Of a DNA stretch of 64,000 bases, positions 36,101-46,200 are shown piece after piece. The position numbers and the translations under genes were made by a program. Every line of letters begins with the position of its first letter. The stretch's first letter is position 1. The notes beneath the pieces are model-generated. The model saw only the letters and a program-made list of their open reading frames with translations, was not told the origin of the DNA and ran no database searches. This stretch comes from Candidatus Poribacteria bacterium (GTDB taxonomy: Bacteria > Poribacteria > WGA-4E > WGA-3G), in contig JAJDTJ010000084.1 in the NCBI GenBank assembly GCA_022827225.1, positions 1 through 64,000 of the forward strand, read 5' to 3'.

Positions 36101-36944
36101 CAAAACGTTGGTCAGCACCGGACAGGATGGCGCAATTTTCGTCTGGGATTGGGAGGAAGCACTCAAAGGTCCATCCGAATATGAAAATGCGTTAGAACAG
36201 TTCAAAACCGAACTAAACACTACAACATTCGGAAGTCATCAACGTCAGATATTCGCACAGATCACCCAGATGGGCAAAAACACCAAGAACAAAGAAGGTT
36301 ACGTGGATATGTTGGATAAATTAATTGATGCCATGCCTGACAAACCACATCTTCAGCTAAGTCTACACCTCGTGCTGGCTGAATTCTATCGTGCCAATGA
36401 TGTGCCTGATAAGGCAGCAGCACATATCCAAAAAACCGGATTCATTACTGAAGATGCCTGGCAAATCCTTGCTCCATTTGACAATACGCATGCTATCGGT
36501 TATGATACTGCCTACATTCCTGAAGACGCTACGCAGATTGATACAACCGAAGCATACAACGGTATAGACAAACAGATACACTGGAAAAAAAGCGAAGACA
36601 ATACGCTCAACGGCTATATCAGTCTCGGAGACAACGTTGACTGGGGTGTCGCCTACGCATTCACAACGGTTACTTCACCCGATGAACGGGAAGTCCTACT
36701 TAAATTCGATAGCGACGACCAAGGGAAAGTATGGCTAAACGGCAAAGAGGTGTTTGCCAATACCGGATCCCATAGTGCCACAATTGACCGTTATACGATT
36801 CCTGTGACACTCAAATCCGGCGAAAACAGCATCCTCGTCAAGATTTGCGAAGAGGAAGAAGGTTGGGGATTCTACCTGCGGATTACCGACACGGATGGAA
36901 AACCTATTGAAGACCTGAAAATCAGCCAGGCAGTAGAAAATTAA
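33186..36944 (+). CDS. Membrane-anchored ECF sigma factor fused to WD40 repeats
   Basis: This 1252-residue fusion has an ECF sigma factor at the N-terminus (sigma-2 about 14-86, including AEEITQDVFLKAYQRL; sigma-4 about 128-178, including MTCKEISEFLGVSANTIKSRLSRA). One transmembrane helix (about 221-240, PFIPWAIAASTIAVVFLMLG) follows, then about 14 WD40 blades (repeated FSPDG...LASG...VRLWD) from about 330 to 1015, consistent with two seven-bladed propellers. The last ~210 residues are the beta-rich module shared with the neighbouring giant proteins (FDNT, GYDTAYIPEDATQ, WLNGKEVF, WGFYLRITDTDGKP). The sigma part should be cytoplasmic and the rest outside. ECF factors with C-terminal WD40 extensions are known in planctomycetes. 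It may sense an external signal and release or expose the sigma domain; the mechanism is inference. Confidence 0.88.
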   Translation: MKNTDIALIHRTLNGDDNAFAELVKKYQKQVHALVWRKIGDFHTAEEITQDVFLKAYQRLATLKKPQSFASWLYVIAANDCSTWLRKKRLRTQSLEDTSSAHLEKATYSGYVIAENERTSAEAQRDAVKELLAKLQESERTVITLFYFAEMTCKEISEFLGVSANTIKSRLSRARHRLQKEEPMIREALDHFQINPHLTENIMREIARIKPIAPSGNKPFIPWAIAASTIAVVFLMLGIGNQYFAYFQQPYSFDATSEMTVDIVEAPLVLNLASKPNVRAQLGNTEASDKNNVSNQQSDDTPALLADAQADATINNYSQWKLPKAAKMRLGKGGINDMQFSPDGSQLAVGTDIGVWHYDIKTGKELSFSAGMSDSLAFSPDGRFLANGRGRHRSAGIQLWETATGRKVALTNTPYSTVALQFSRDSKTLASVSRPGSHRGYTINKLDIETRQVNVENVEVQALWPRGLQTYPETYALTHDKFAVGKSDGKIRLWDTTTGEKSFTLRGHAEKIEANLLDPENIQAPPPPLNNGKPIFALAFSPDGTKLASGSNDATVRLWDTNSGDELSVLQGHTDEAWTTILAFSEDGKMLASGGTDKTVQLWDTTTGELLTTLIGHINSITSLAFSRNGTLLASASADGAIRFWNTETGDPIPTRITGHTKTVKTVTFFKDSSTLATAAFNGIITFWDLETSAMIRQTVGHRDWLQAFAFSPDGTKLASLRADSKQFFESGSSPAMRASAPDQMVRLVDVNTGRELDTLAHQINPDLIVFSPDRKTIALGGPGKILLWHTEANDHIDINLSYPKDGYLVSFLFEAKSLAFSPDGKKLVSGTRAGDVRMWDVETGLALADLIEQHPKSKIERDDNGKAIGTTYGRATTALAFSPNNDHIAVGNIEKIRMLGSKKQFRFEETKYGTGAEALVFSPDGTVLVSGTHGGTHGGQIMLWDLLSGNKINTLNGHTEPIEMLVFSPDGKTLVSTGQDGAIFVWDWEEALKGPSEYENALEQFKTELNTTTFGSHQRQIFAQITQMGKNTKNKEGYVDMLDKLIDAMPDKPHLQLSLHLVLAEFYRANDVPDKAAAHIQKTGFITEDAWQILAPFDNTHAIGYDTAYIPEDATQIDTTEAYNGIDKQIHWKKSEDNTLNGYISLGDNVDWGVAYAFTTVTSPDEREVLLKFDSDDQGKVWLNGKEVFANTGSHSATIDRYTIPVTLKSGENSILVKICEEEEGWGFYLRITDTDGKPIEDLKISQAVEN

Positions 36945-37033
36945 CCGTAGATAATCCGGACAGAATTAGTCCAATACCGTGAAAGTTTTAAATTTTTCTT
37001 CCGACATCTCTATTTCTTCAAGGAGCATCTCAC

Positions 37034-40000
37034 ATGCTTGAACGTGAAAAGCAGATCACTATCGTATGTGTCCTATATCTTATAACCTGCCTACTACCAT
37101 TTGCTGGTGCCCAAACCGACGAAATTGTTGACACCTATCCGCAGTGGGAATTGCCGGAAGCAGCGAAAATGCGTCTGGGCAAAGGTGCTATTAACGCTAT
37201 CCAATTTTCACCAGACGGCACCCAACTCGCAGTCGGAACCGACATTGGCGTATGGCTGTACGATGTTAAAACAGGCGAGGAACTATCTCTATTCGCAGGG
37301 ATATGTGAATCTTTAACATTTTCACCTGATGGTCGTTTCCTTGTCAACGGTGGTGGTGACTACTTCTCCAATCTCGGCGGGAGTCGTTGGGAAAAGAAAA
37401 TTGAGTTGTGGGAGATAACCACCGGTCAGAAAGTAGCGTTTTCTAATATGCCACCTGCCGCCGCTGTGTTGAAGTTTTCTCAAGATGGTAAGACACTTAT
37501 TAGTTTGAATAAATCAAGAGATACAATAAGTCGGTTAAATATTGGGACCGGCAATCAGGCTGTAAACAAGTTGGGAGAACGACCCGGTTACCGCCATCTT
37601 GAAACTTACGCGCTCACGGAAAATAAAATAGCGATTGGTATGGACAACGGAAACATAGAACTATGGGACACAAGAACCGGCAAAAAATTATCCACGATTC
37701 GGGAACATGCAGAGAAACTTCCAATCCCAGATGATCTATTCGGGCTGATAGACGATGAAAATAGTGTTGAAGCTTTAGCATTTTCGCCTGATGGCACACA
37801 ACTTGCAAGCGGAAGCAGAGATGGAACTGTCCAATTATGGGACACTGCTCTTAATCACGCGCCCGTCACCCTCCGAAAACACACCGACTGGCCCACGGTA
37901 TTAGCATTTTCGCCCAGCGGAAAATTGATTGCCAGCGGCGGCGATGACAAAACAGTTCAATTATGGGATACTACAACAGGCAAATCGCTTGCCTCTTTCA
38001 CAGACCATCTCAGCGATATGGATGCGTTAGCATTTTCACCGGATGGAACCACGCTTGCAAGTGCAAGTTCGGATGGCACCATCCGGTTTTGGGATATCGA
38101 GACGAGAAACGAGTTACCTACTCGAATCACTGGACACATAGCGTCCTTAAAAGCAGCTGCACCGCTCAGAGACAACTCCACGATTGTGAGTGTTGGGTAT
38201 AACGGAATCATCACACTTTGGGACCTGAAAACCTCCGAAAAGGCGACCCTCCAGACGAAAAGAACGCTTGAAATGATAAAATTCCGGGGGTGGTACGCAG
38301 ATTTAAAATTATCGCCAGATGGCACGAAACTCGTTAGTATAGGTACAGGAAGCACCTCGCCTTATCCATGGTCGGATGATGTGCTGCGATTGACAGATGT
38401 CAGCACCGGACGCGAATTGATGTCTATCCCTGGCGGTGCTTCAGATTTGACGTTCTCGCCGGATGGAAAAATCGTAGCCGGTACGCATTCCGGGGCAGTT
38501 CGCTTATGGAACACAGAAACAGGCGAAATTATTGATATTCCGCTCTCAGATCCGGACAACGATCCTGACGGACGTAACCGACCGCTTATCCGAACCTTGG
38601 AATTCTCACCAGATGGTAAAAGGCTTGCTGGTGGAACCATGGGCGGAGACGTTCAGATGTGGGATACGGAAACCGGAGCAGCACTCACTTCCTTCTTTGG
38701 GGAAGAGCCTCCAACAGGCAATCGTTATCGGGACCCCATTATGAATTTGGCTTTTTCCTCGGACGGTTCTCTGCTTGCTGTAGGAAGCATGAAAGCGTTA
38801 CGTCTGTTGGGAAATCTGAAACAGATCGGTCTTAAAGAAATATCTTACGGTCCCAAAGTCTGGGGCAACAGAGCGCTGTTTTCGCCAGATGATACCGTCC
38901 TTGTTATCGGACTTATACAGAGCGGCGGCATCGAACTATGGGATCTGGCAACAGGCGAAAAACGCACAACACTCAACGGACACACGAATGCGGTCCAGAC
39001 GCTTGCATTTTCGCCGGATGGCAAAACGCTTGTGAGTGCAGGCGGAGATGGAACAGTACTCCTATGGGATTGGGACGAAGTCCTCACGACCGCGCGAAAT
39101 CCTGAAACTGGTGAAGTGCTCCGAAACACAGAAGCGCGTTCTGAAACAGTGTTGAAATTTGTTGAACGCACCCCAGAAAACGAGGCAAACGCACGTTATA
39201 TCTCGACAGTAGAACAGACCTATATCGAAAACAAATGGAAAAATGCGTTCGCGCAATTCAAGAACGACTTGGAGACAACAACGTTTGGAAGTTCTCAACG
39301 CCAACTGATTGCACAGATTGCTGAAATGGGCAAAAACCCCAACGACAAAGAACGTTACGTTGATATGCTGAACAAATTGATGGATGCCATGCCTGACAAA
39401 CTGAGCGTTCAACTAAACATTCATCTCTTGCTGGCGGCGTTCTATCGCGACAACGATATGCCTGAGAAGGCCGAAACGCATATTCAAAAAACCGGCTTCA
39501 TCATTGAGGACGCATGGCAGGTACTCACACCGTTTGACAATACACATGGCATCGGTTATGATACTGCCTACATTCCTGAAGACACAACACAGATTGACAC
39601 AACAGAAACATACAACGGTATAGATGAACAGATACGCTGGAAAAAAAGCGAAGACAATACGCTCAACGGCTATATCAGTCTCGGAAACAACGTTGACTGG
39701 GGTGTCGCCTATGCATTCGCAACCGTTACTTCGCCTGATGAACAGGAAGTCCTACTCAAATTTGATAGCGACGACCAAGGGAAAATATGGCTTAATGGGA
39801 AACGGATATTTACCCATACAAAAGCCTTTTCTGCAGTAATCGATAACTATACGATTCCAGTGACACTCAAGCCTGGTAAAAACAGTATCCTCGTCAAAGT
39901 CTGTGAGGAAGAAGGCGGTTGGGGATTCTATTTGCGAGTTACCGATACCGATGGTGAACCCGTTGAAAACTTAAAAATTAACCGCCCCCTAGAAAACTAA
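37034..40000 (+). CDS. Secreted WD40-repeat protein (paralogue of the sigma/WD40 gene)
   Basis: This 988-residue protein has a signal peptide (MLEREKQITIVCVLYLITCLLPFAGA, cleavage near QTDE) in place of the sigma and membrane parts. From DTYPQWELPEAAKMRLGKG onward it follows the preceding protein closely: about 14 WD40 blades and the same C-terminal module, ending VTDTDGEPVENLKINRPLEN. It appears to be a duplicate in which the cytoplasmic regulatory half was replaced by an export signal. AAGGAG lies at 37019-37024, nine bases before ATG. The gap to the upstream gene is 89 bases, so co-transcription is plausible. Confidence 0.85.
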   Translation: MLEREKQITIVCVLYLITCLLPFAGAQTDEIVDTYPQWELPEAAKMRLGKGAINAIQFSPDGTQLAVGTDIGVWLYDVKTGEELSLFAGICESLTFSPDGRFLVNGGGDYFSNLGGSRWEKKIELWEITTGQKVAFSNMPPAAAVLKFSQDGKTLISLNKSRDTISRLNIGTGNQAVNKLGERPGYRHLETYALTENKIAIGMDNGNIELWDTRTGKKLSTIREHAEKLPIPDDLFGLIDDENSVEALAFSPDGTQLASGSRDGTVQLWDTALNHAPVTLRKHTDWPTVLAFSPSGKLIASGGDDKTVQLWDTTTGKSLASFTDHLSDMDALAFSPDGTTLASASSDGTIRFWDIETRNELPTRITGHIASLKAAAPLRDNSTIVSVGYNGIITLWDLKTSEKATLQTKRTLEMIKFRGWYADLKLSPDGTKLVSIGTGSTSPYPWSDDVLRLTDVSTGRELMSIPGGASDLTFSPDGKIVAGTHSGAVRLWNTETGEIIDIPLSDPDNDPDGRNRPLIRTLEFSPDGKRLAGGTMGGDVQMWDTETGAALTSFFGEEPPTGNRYRDPIMNLAFSSDGSLLAVGSMKALRLLGNLKQIGLKEISYGPKVWGNRALFSPDDTVLVIGLIQSGGIELWDLATGEKRTTLNGHTNAVQTLAFSPDGKTLVSAGGDGTVLLWDWDEVLTTARNPETGEVLRNTEARSETVLKFVERTPENEANARYISTVEQTYIENKWKNAFAQFKNDLETTTFGSSQRQLIAQIAEMGKNPNDKERYVDMLNKLMDAMPDKLSVQLNIHLLLAAFYRDNDMPEKAETHIQKTGFIIEDAWQVLTPFDNTHGIGYDTAYIPEDTTQIDTTETYNGIDEQIRWKKSEDNTLNGYISLGNNVDWGVAYAFATVTSPDEQEVLLKFDSDDQGKIWLNGKRIFTHTKAFSAVIDNYTIPVTLKPGKNSILVKVCEEEGGWGFYLRVTDTDGEPVENLKINRPLEN

Positions 40001-40236
40001 CAAAAGAAAATTAACAAAAATACCACCCCTATCTATTCAAGAACGTAGTGAAACCCAACTTTACACATTCAGCGTCCGAGAAACTTCAAAACGGTATTTC
40101 TGCGGATTTCCCTCCTAACCGAACCGGATTCTTTTCGCTTTATGTCCGATTTAAAATATGTTATAATTTATATTTATAATAGTTTGCTTAAGTTTATCGG
40201 GTAATGCCGCGCGTTTTTTCTAAGGAGATCCCTTGT
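40001..40236. other. Upstream region of the first TPR gene
   Basis: 236 bases lie between the WD40 gene and TPR gene 1. Two TATAAT-like boxes occur at 40162-40167 and 40175-40180, but no good -35 fits either. AAGGAG at 40222-40227 is the ribosome-binding site of ATG 40237. An internal promoter is possible but unproven. Confidence 0.4.
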
Positions 40237-43200
40237 ATGTTTAAACGAGAAAAATTCCAAATTGTTGCGTCCCTTCTGTGTCTGATATTCTTTACTCTCT
40301 CCGTCTCGCCCACGCTTCTTGCACAAGATGAAACGAACGACGCAAAAATCATTGAACGCTATAAACTCATGCTCAATCGTAAGCCGAAAGAGGGAAGCAC
40401 ATTCGACCGGCTCTATCAGTTTTACCTCGAAGGTAACGGTTTAGACGCAATGGTTACCGATTATCAGGCGGAAGCAGAAGCGAACCCGGATAATCCAAAC
40501 GTGCAACTCATCTTGGGACATATCCACAAACGCCTCGGAAAAGACGTTGAGGCTGTCAAAGCCTATCAACGCGCCGTCGAACTTGCACCCAACAATTACT
40601 ATTCTCACTTTGCCCTCGGACAGGCGTATGCCATATTGCTTCAACATGAAAATGCCATTAGTGCATTGAATCAAGCGGCAAAAATCGCTGAGGAGACACA
40701 GGTCTCCGCGACTCCCGAAGACCTTACCGCTATCTACAAAGCACTCGGCAGAGCATACTTCCGACGAGACCGTGTTGATGAAGCTATCACAGCGTGGACA
40801 AAAATCGCCGAACTCGACCCAGAGAATATCTTTACACGCATTGAACTCGCCGACTTACTTCGTGAGCAGGAACTCTACGAACAAGCCATCGCGCAGCACG
40901 AGGCGATCATTCAGTTCAAAGCAGATGACCCGTATCGCGTGTGCCTGAGTCGCCGCGAAATCGGCAATATTTACGAGGCAAAAGGCGACTACGAAACCGC
41001 TATTCAAACTTACGACACAGCACTCACATTGACAGCACCCGGCAACTGGCTCCGTAAAGATCTCCAACACCGCATCATCGGCATTTACGCTGCAGATGGA
41101 AACTCGGAAGGCTTAATCGAATACTATCAAAAGAAACTTCAAACGACACCAAACGAACCTGAAATTCTCGGGTTACTCGCCGCAGCCTATATTGAGAACC
41201 AACAACTTGACGAAGGCATCACAACATATCAGAAGGCAGTGGAACTTGCACCGACCGATGCGAACTTACGTTTGAACCTCATCGCAGCATTTCGGAATGC
41301 CGAAAGATTTGAAGACGCTGCAGCAGCTTATGAATCTTTAAGTGAGCAGGACCCTGACGATTTCGGCATCTATCGCGAACTCGGTGAACTGTACCTACAT
41401 TTACAAGACGAGGGCAAAGCACGCGCGACGTATCAGCGAATGGTTGACCGCGACCCGGAGAACGCAGGTACACACCTCATTCTCGCTGAAATCTATGCCA
41501 GCAATGAATGGATGGAAGATGCCGCGACAGCCTACCAATCAGCACTTTCGCTCGCGCCGAGCAACCTCGATTATATTGAGTATTTCGGTGAATTCTACTT
41601 TCGACAAGCCAACCGTGAAAAAGCATTCGAAACATGGAACAAGATGGTCGCGGGTGACAAGGCGGTTGCCGAGAATTATGAACGGTTGGCGCAACTTCTT
41701 GATATAAAGAACTACCGAACCGAAGCGATCGCCGCAAGTCGGAAGGCTGTCGAATTGATGCCGGACGCCTATCGTTATCGCGAAGCCTTGGCGAAACTCC
41801 TTACGAAAAACGAGGACTACGATGCCGCGCTCACCGAATACACAGAAGCAGCGAAACTCGCACCGACACCGTTTTTCGCTGAGGAGATGGATAACCAGCG
41901 CATTGAACTCTATCGACGACAAGGGACACTCATTGAAAAAATTGAAGCAGTAGAAACGGAACTTGAAAAGTCGGGACTCCCTGCTACCGATATCTTCGCG
42001 AAGCAGAAACGGCTTGCGAAAATGTATCTCAAAATCGGCAACATGACTTACGCCCTTGAAGTCCTTTTGAAGGCGAAAGCACAGCAACCCGACGATGTGG
42101 TTATCAACCGCTGGCTCGCAGAGGTTTACATCGGACAAGGCAGGCGCGACGACGCGAACGCCATCTACAGGCACCTCACCGAAATCGATAACGCGAATGC
42201 CCGTGAATATTATGAAAATATCGCACGCTCCTATCTAAAAGTGATGGACTTTGATGCAGCGACAGCAGCAGCGAAGCAGGCGATCGCACACAGCCCGCGC
42301 AACCCCGAAGGGCATCAGATGATCGCAGAAATCGCCAAACAGGCTGGAAACTATGAGCGCGCTATAGATAGCCTCAAACAGGCACTCCGGCTCCGTCCGG
42401 AAGCCATTGACATTCGCTCCGAATTAGCGGCAACCTACAAACTTTCAGGGAAACCCCGGCAAGCACTCGCCCAGTACTGGCGATGCTGGGAGTTGAGCGA
42501 TACCATCAACGATAAACTCGCTTTCGTCAAACCGCTTTCTGAGGCATATTATGACTTAGGACGGCGTACGGAATTTGAAGAAAAACTCAAACAACTGTCG
42601 AAATCCAATACATTCAGCGTCGGACCCGTTATCGCACTCGCCGAACTCTACCGCATGGAGGGGGACCTACCGAGCGCACGTTTCCAACTCGCACGCGCAT
42701 TAGACAGAGAACGCGAAAACCCGGATTTGTTGGCACAACTCGTCAATATTAGTATAGAACTTGGCGACACACAAGACGCAATCAGTTATCAAAAACGACT
42801 CGTGAAAGCACAACCCGACCCCATCCATCAACAACAACTCGGTAAATTGTTATTTGATGTTGGACGTGAACAGGAAGCGATTCAAGTATGGACAAAACTG
42901 CTACACGCAAAGAACCAAACACTTGAAGCGGAGATTAAACTCACGACACTCCTGATCCAACACGGGATGTTGGATGAAGCGATTTCCGTTCTGGATCGCG
43001 CAGCAGAAAAGATAGCAGGCACTGATGCTGCTGTTACACTCTATCAACTCGGGGCTGTATTGGTAGGGATGAACGAATCAGAACGCGCCCAACCCTATTT
43101 CCAACGTATCTTGGAACTCCCACAACCCCGTCAGTTAACGCAGGATACCCCCGGAATTAATACCAACAAATTTGAAATATCTCGGAGTCGTGTCGGAGAT

Positions 43201-46200
43201 ATTCAGCGGAAACCAACGTTTGCAACGAGGGGCATGCCCTGGATACCCAAAACCTTTGAGGACGCACGAACCGCAGCACTCGTTCAGCTGACGACGTACG
43301 CGCAACAACACGGGAAACTGAGCGAACTCATCCAACAATTTGAAGCAGATACCGAAGCGAATCCAACGGACATCAAGGCACTTGAGACCTTAGTACAACT
43401 CTACACGCTCGTCCAACACCACGACAAGGCAGATCAAGTTATTGAACGGTTGATTGACGCTTCACCCAACGATCCGACCTATCAGCCGTTGCTGCTAAAG
43501 CGTACACTTCAAGAAAACCTTAGTTATGAAACGCTGAAAAAATCCCTTGACGATATGCACGGTTTGAGCCATGAAGCGCGACTCCGGTATATCGCGGAAT
43601 ACGCCACACAACTCTATCGTAAACGGAAACGCAACGATGCCAGAAAACTCATGAACGAACTCGAAGATGTCCAAGTGACAGACCTCAGCACCGGTATTGT
43701 GTTGGTCAATACCTTTGTGCTTTTAAATAAAACTGACGCAGCGGAGAAAATTATCGCACAACTCGCGAAACCGACACCCAAACAACTCTCACAGTACATC
43801 CAACCCTACAGAAGACTCACGACGGACTACATCCGTGACGGACACATTGACAAAGCTGTCGCCCTGCTCTGGACTTTCTGTGAGCGGACGAAACCGGATG
43901 CTGCACATCCGCGCCGTGTCGCAACACTTGCACAAGCCTCTCAGTACTACTACAGTGGACATACACCGCTTCAATCAAACTATCCAACCCCGACGGTCTA
44001 CTACAATCAAACACGTCTTGAACATCTTCAGTCGGTTTTCCGAGAACTGTGGTTACGAAATCAACAGGAAACATTATACGCCAAACTGCAGGCTGAATTG
44101 AATGCTGCGAAGGGCAGAGACCGCATCTATCCGAGCTTGGCACTCAGTTACTGCTATTGGTGGGACGAGAAACGGACTGAGGCACAAACGACCCTCTCCG
44201 AATTGCAAACGGAATTTCCTGACGACCTCACCCTCAAACTCATCACCGCCTTTGTTTCTATTCAGGCGGGGAATCATAAATCAGCATTAACAATGCTCAA
44301 ATCACTCGCTGAAACCGAACCGAGGAACCGGCGTCAGTATAACGAACTCACGCTGGAACTGGCATTACACACAGGCGACACCGTTACAGTCCGTGAACTG
44401 GTCACGAAACTCCTGAATTCACCCACCACAGCCCAAGAACTCTATCACTTTTCGCAAAAACTTCGAGATGCCGGGCTCACGCAGTACGCTGCCGCCACCG
44501 CGAAAAGAGCGATGCCGCTCGCGATAGGGCAGCAATCACCGAACTTCCTCATGGAATTAAGCGGGCATCTCGAAAGACTCGGGCGCGGACAAGACGCAGC
44601 GCAACTCGCCGAACGCGCCCTGCACGCTGCAAATCGACCCGACCGCTACGGACGGACATTATACTCTTGGAATTTCCAGCGAGCCACACACCTCACAAGC
44701 CACTCAAAGAACCTGCGCTCGCGTGAATCTGAGTTAGTCGAAGCCACTGAAAATAATCCAAATTCATTTCAAGCCTACCTCAAACTCGCGACATTCTATG
44801 AGAATGCCAATCAAATTGAGAAGGCATCAGAGGCTTTTAAAGCAGCACTGTCCCTGCGTCCTAACGACAGCATGACCCGCTCCCGATACGTCCAAATGCT
44901 GCAGAGAACAGGGAAAGTAAGTGATACTATACCCCATTACACCATACTTCTCCGAGATAACTCAAGCGCGCTCGGATACGGCTATCGGGAAGCAATAGAT
45001 GCCTTCTTCCAAGCGGATAAAGTTGACGAACTCATCGCACTTACGAAGGACCTGATTTTGCCTGTTGGGCAATACGCCGGTAACGATTTCACGCAAAAAG
45101 TCGCACAGCAGTGTTTGAGCAAGAACAGACCTGAAGCAGCTGTTGAGATATTTGAAAAAATTATTGCAGTACATCCGAACTGGAACTACGTATACCGAGA
45201 ATTAGCGGACGCTTATGCTGCAGCAGGCGACCATGAAAAGGCGATTCGGTTCTTACGAGAGAGTCAAGACGCTGATAAAACAGGACTTTCCAATACAGAA
45301 TTTACCCTAAAACTCGTTGGATTCCATGAGGCATCCGGTGGACCTGAGGCTGCAATTCAGTTCCTGCGTGAAAAGTTGGAAGGCAGCGACATATCTAATT
45401 CACAAGTACCGTTTGTCCTGAAACTTGCTGAGCTCTGTAAGGCATCCGACACACTATCAGACTTAATTACGGAATATGAGGCAAAACTCGCTGAAAAGCC
45501 CGAAAACGCGACCCTGCTCTATCTAATTGCCAATATGAAACTTGAAGCAGATGACATTGAAGGCGCAAACACGGTCGTGAATCAGCTGCTGGATAACGCG
45601 CTCACGTCAGCATCTACGCAATGGTTATACAGCCTCGCTGAGGCTTACGAAAATATCGGGAATCACGATCTCCAACTCCAGCTGCTTGAATCCACCGTTG
45701 AGAAAGCTAAAAAGGAAAACTCATGGGGACTTTCAGAAAGTTACCAGAAACTCGGAGAGGCTTATGCAAAAATCAATGAGAAAGAGAAGGCACAGGACGC
45801 ATTTCGCAAGATGGGCACGATTCAACGCATGCGGGAACGCCGAAGAGACTACTATGATATAAGGGACCTCGCTGCGATATACATGCAACACAAGATGTGG
45901 GACGATGCTGAGGCACTCTTCACCGAGATCATCAACGATATCTCAACAAGATCCTATGACCGTGAACAAGCACAAGAACGGTTGATGCAGATTGAAAAGC
46001 AGCGCAGCCATCTCAAAACAGCACCCCAACTCACCGAAAAGACACAAGGGATGAATGTCGGTATTCAGCGCGCGTTCGCAAAAGAGTACATGGACCGTGG
46101 TGAAACCAAGCAAGCGATGGAAATTTACGAGCAGATCGTGGAAGCGGTGCCTGAGGACTTGGAGTCCCGCGCACAACTTGCTACCCTCTATTCGCAACAA

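Noticed and set aside
40155..40185. Twin TATAAT boxes as a promoter of TPR gene 1
   Set aside because: No matching -35 at 16-18 bases for either; the region is simply AT-rich, so it is noted only in the intergenic entry.
40204..40236. Upstream ATG for TPR gene 1
   Set aside because: Eleven extra codons lie over the AAGGAG of ATG 40237, and the paralogues begin at the equivalent of 40237.
41539..42174. Long minus-strand open frame within TPR gene 1
   Set aside because: Shadow produced by the regular codon pattern of TPR repeats.
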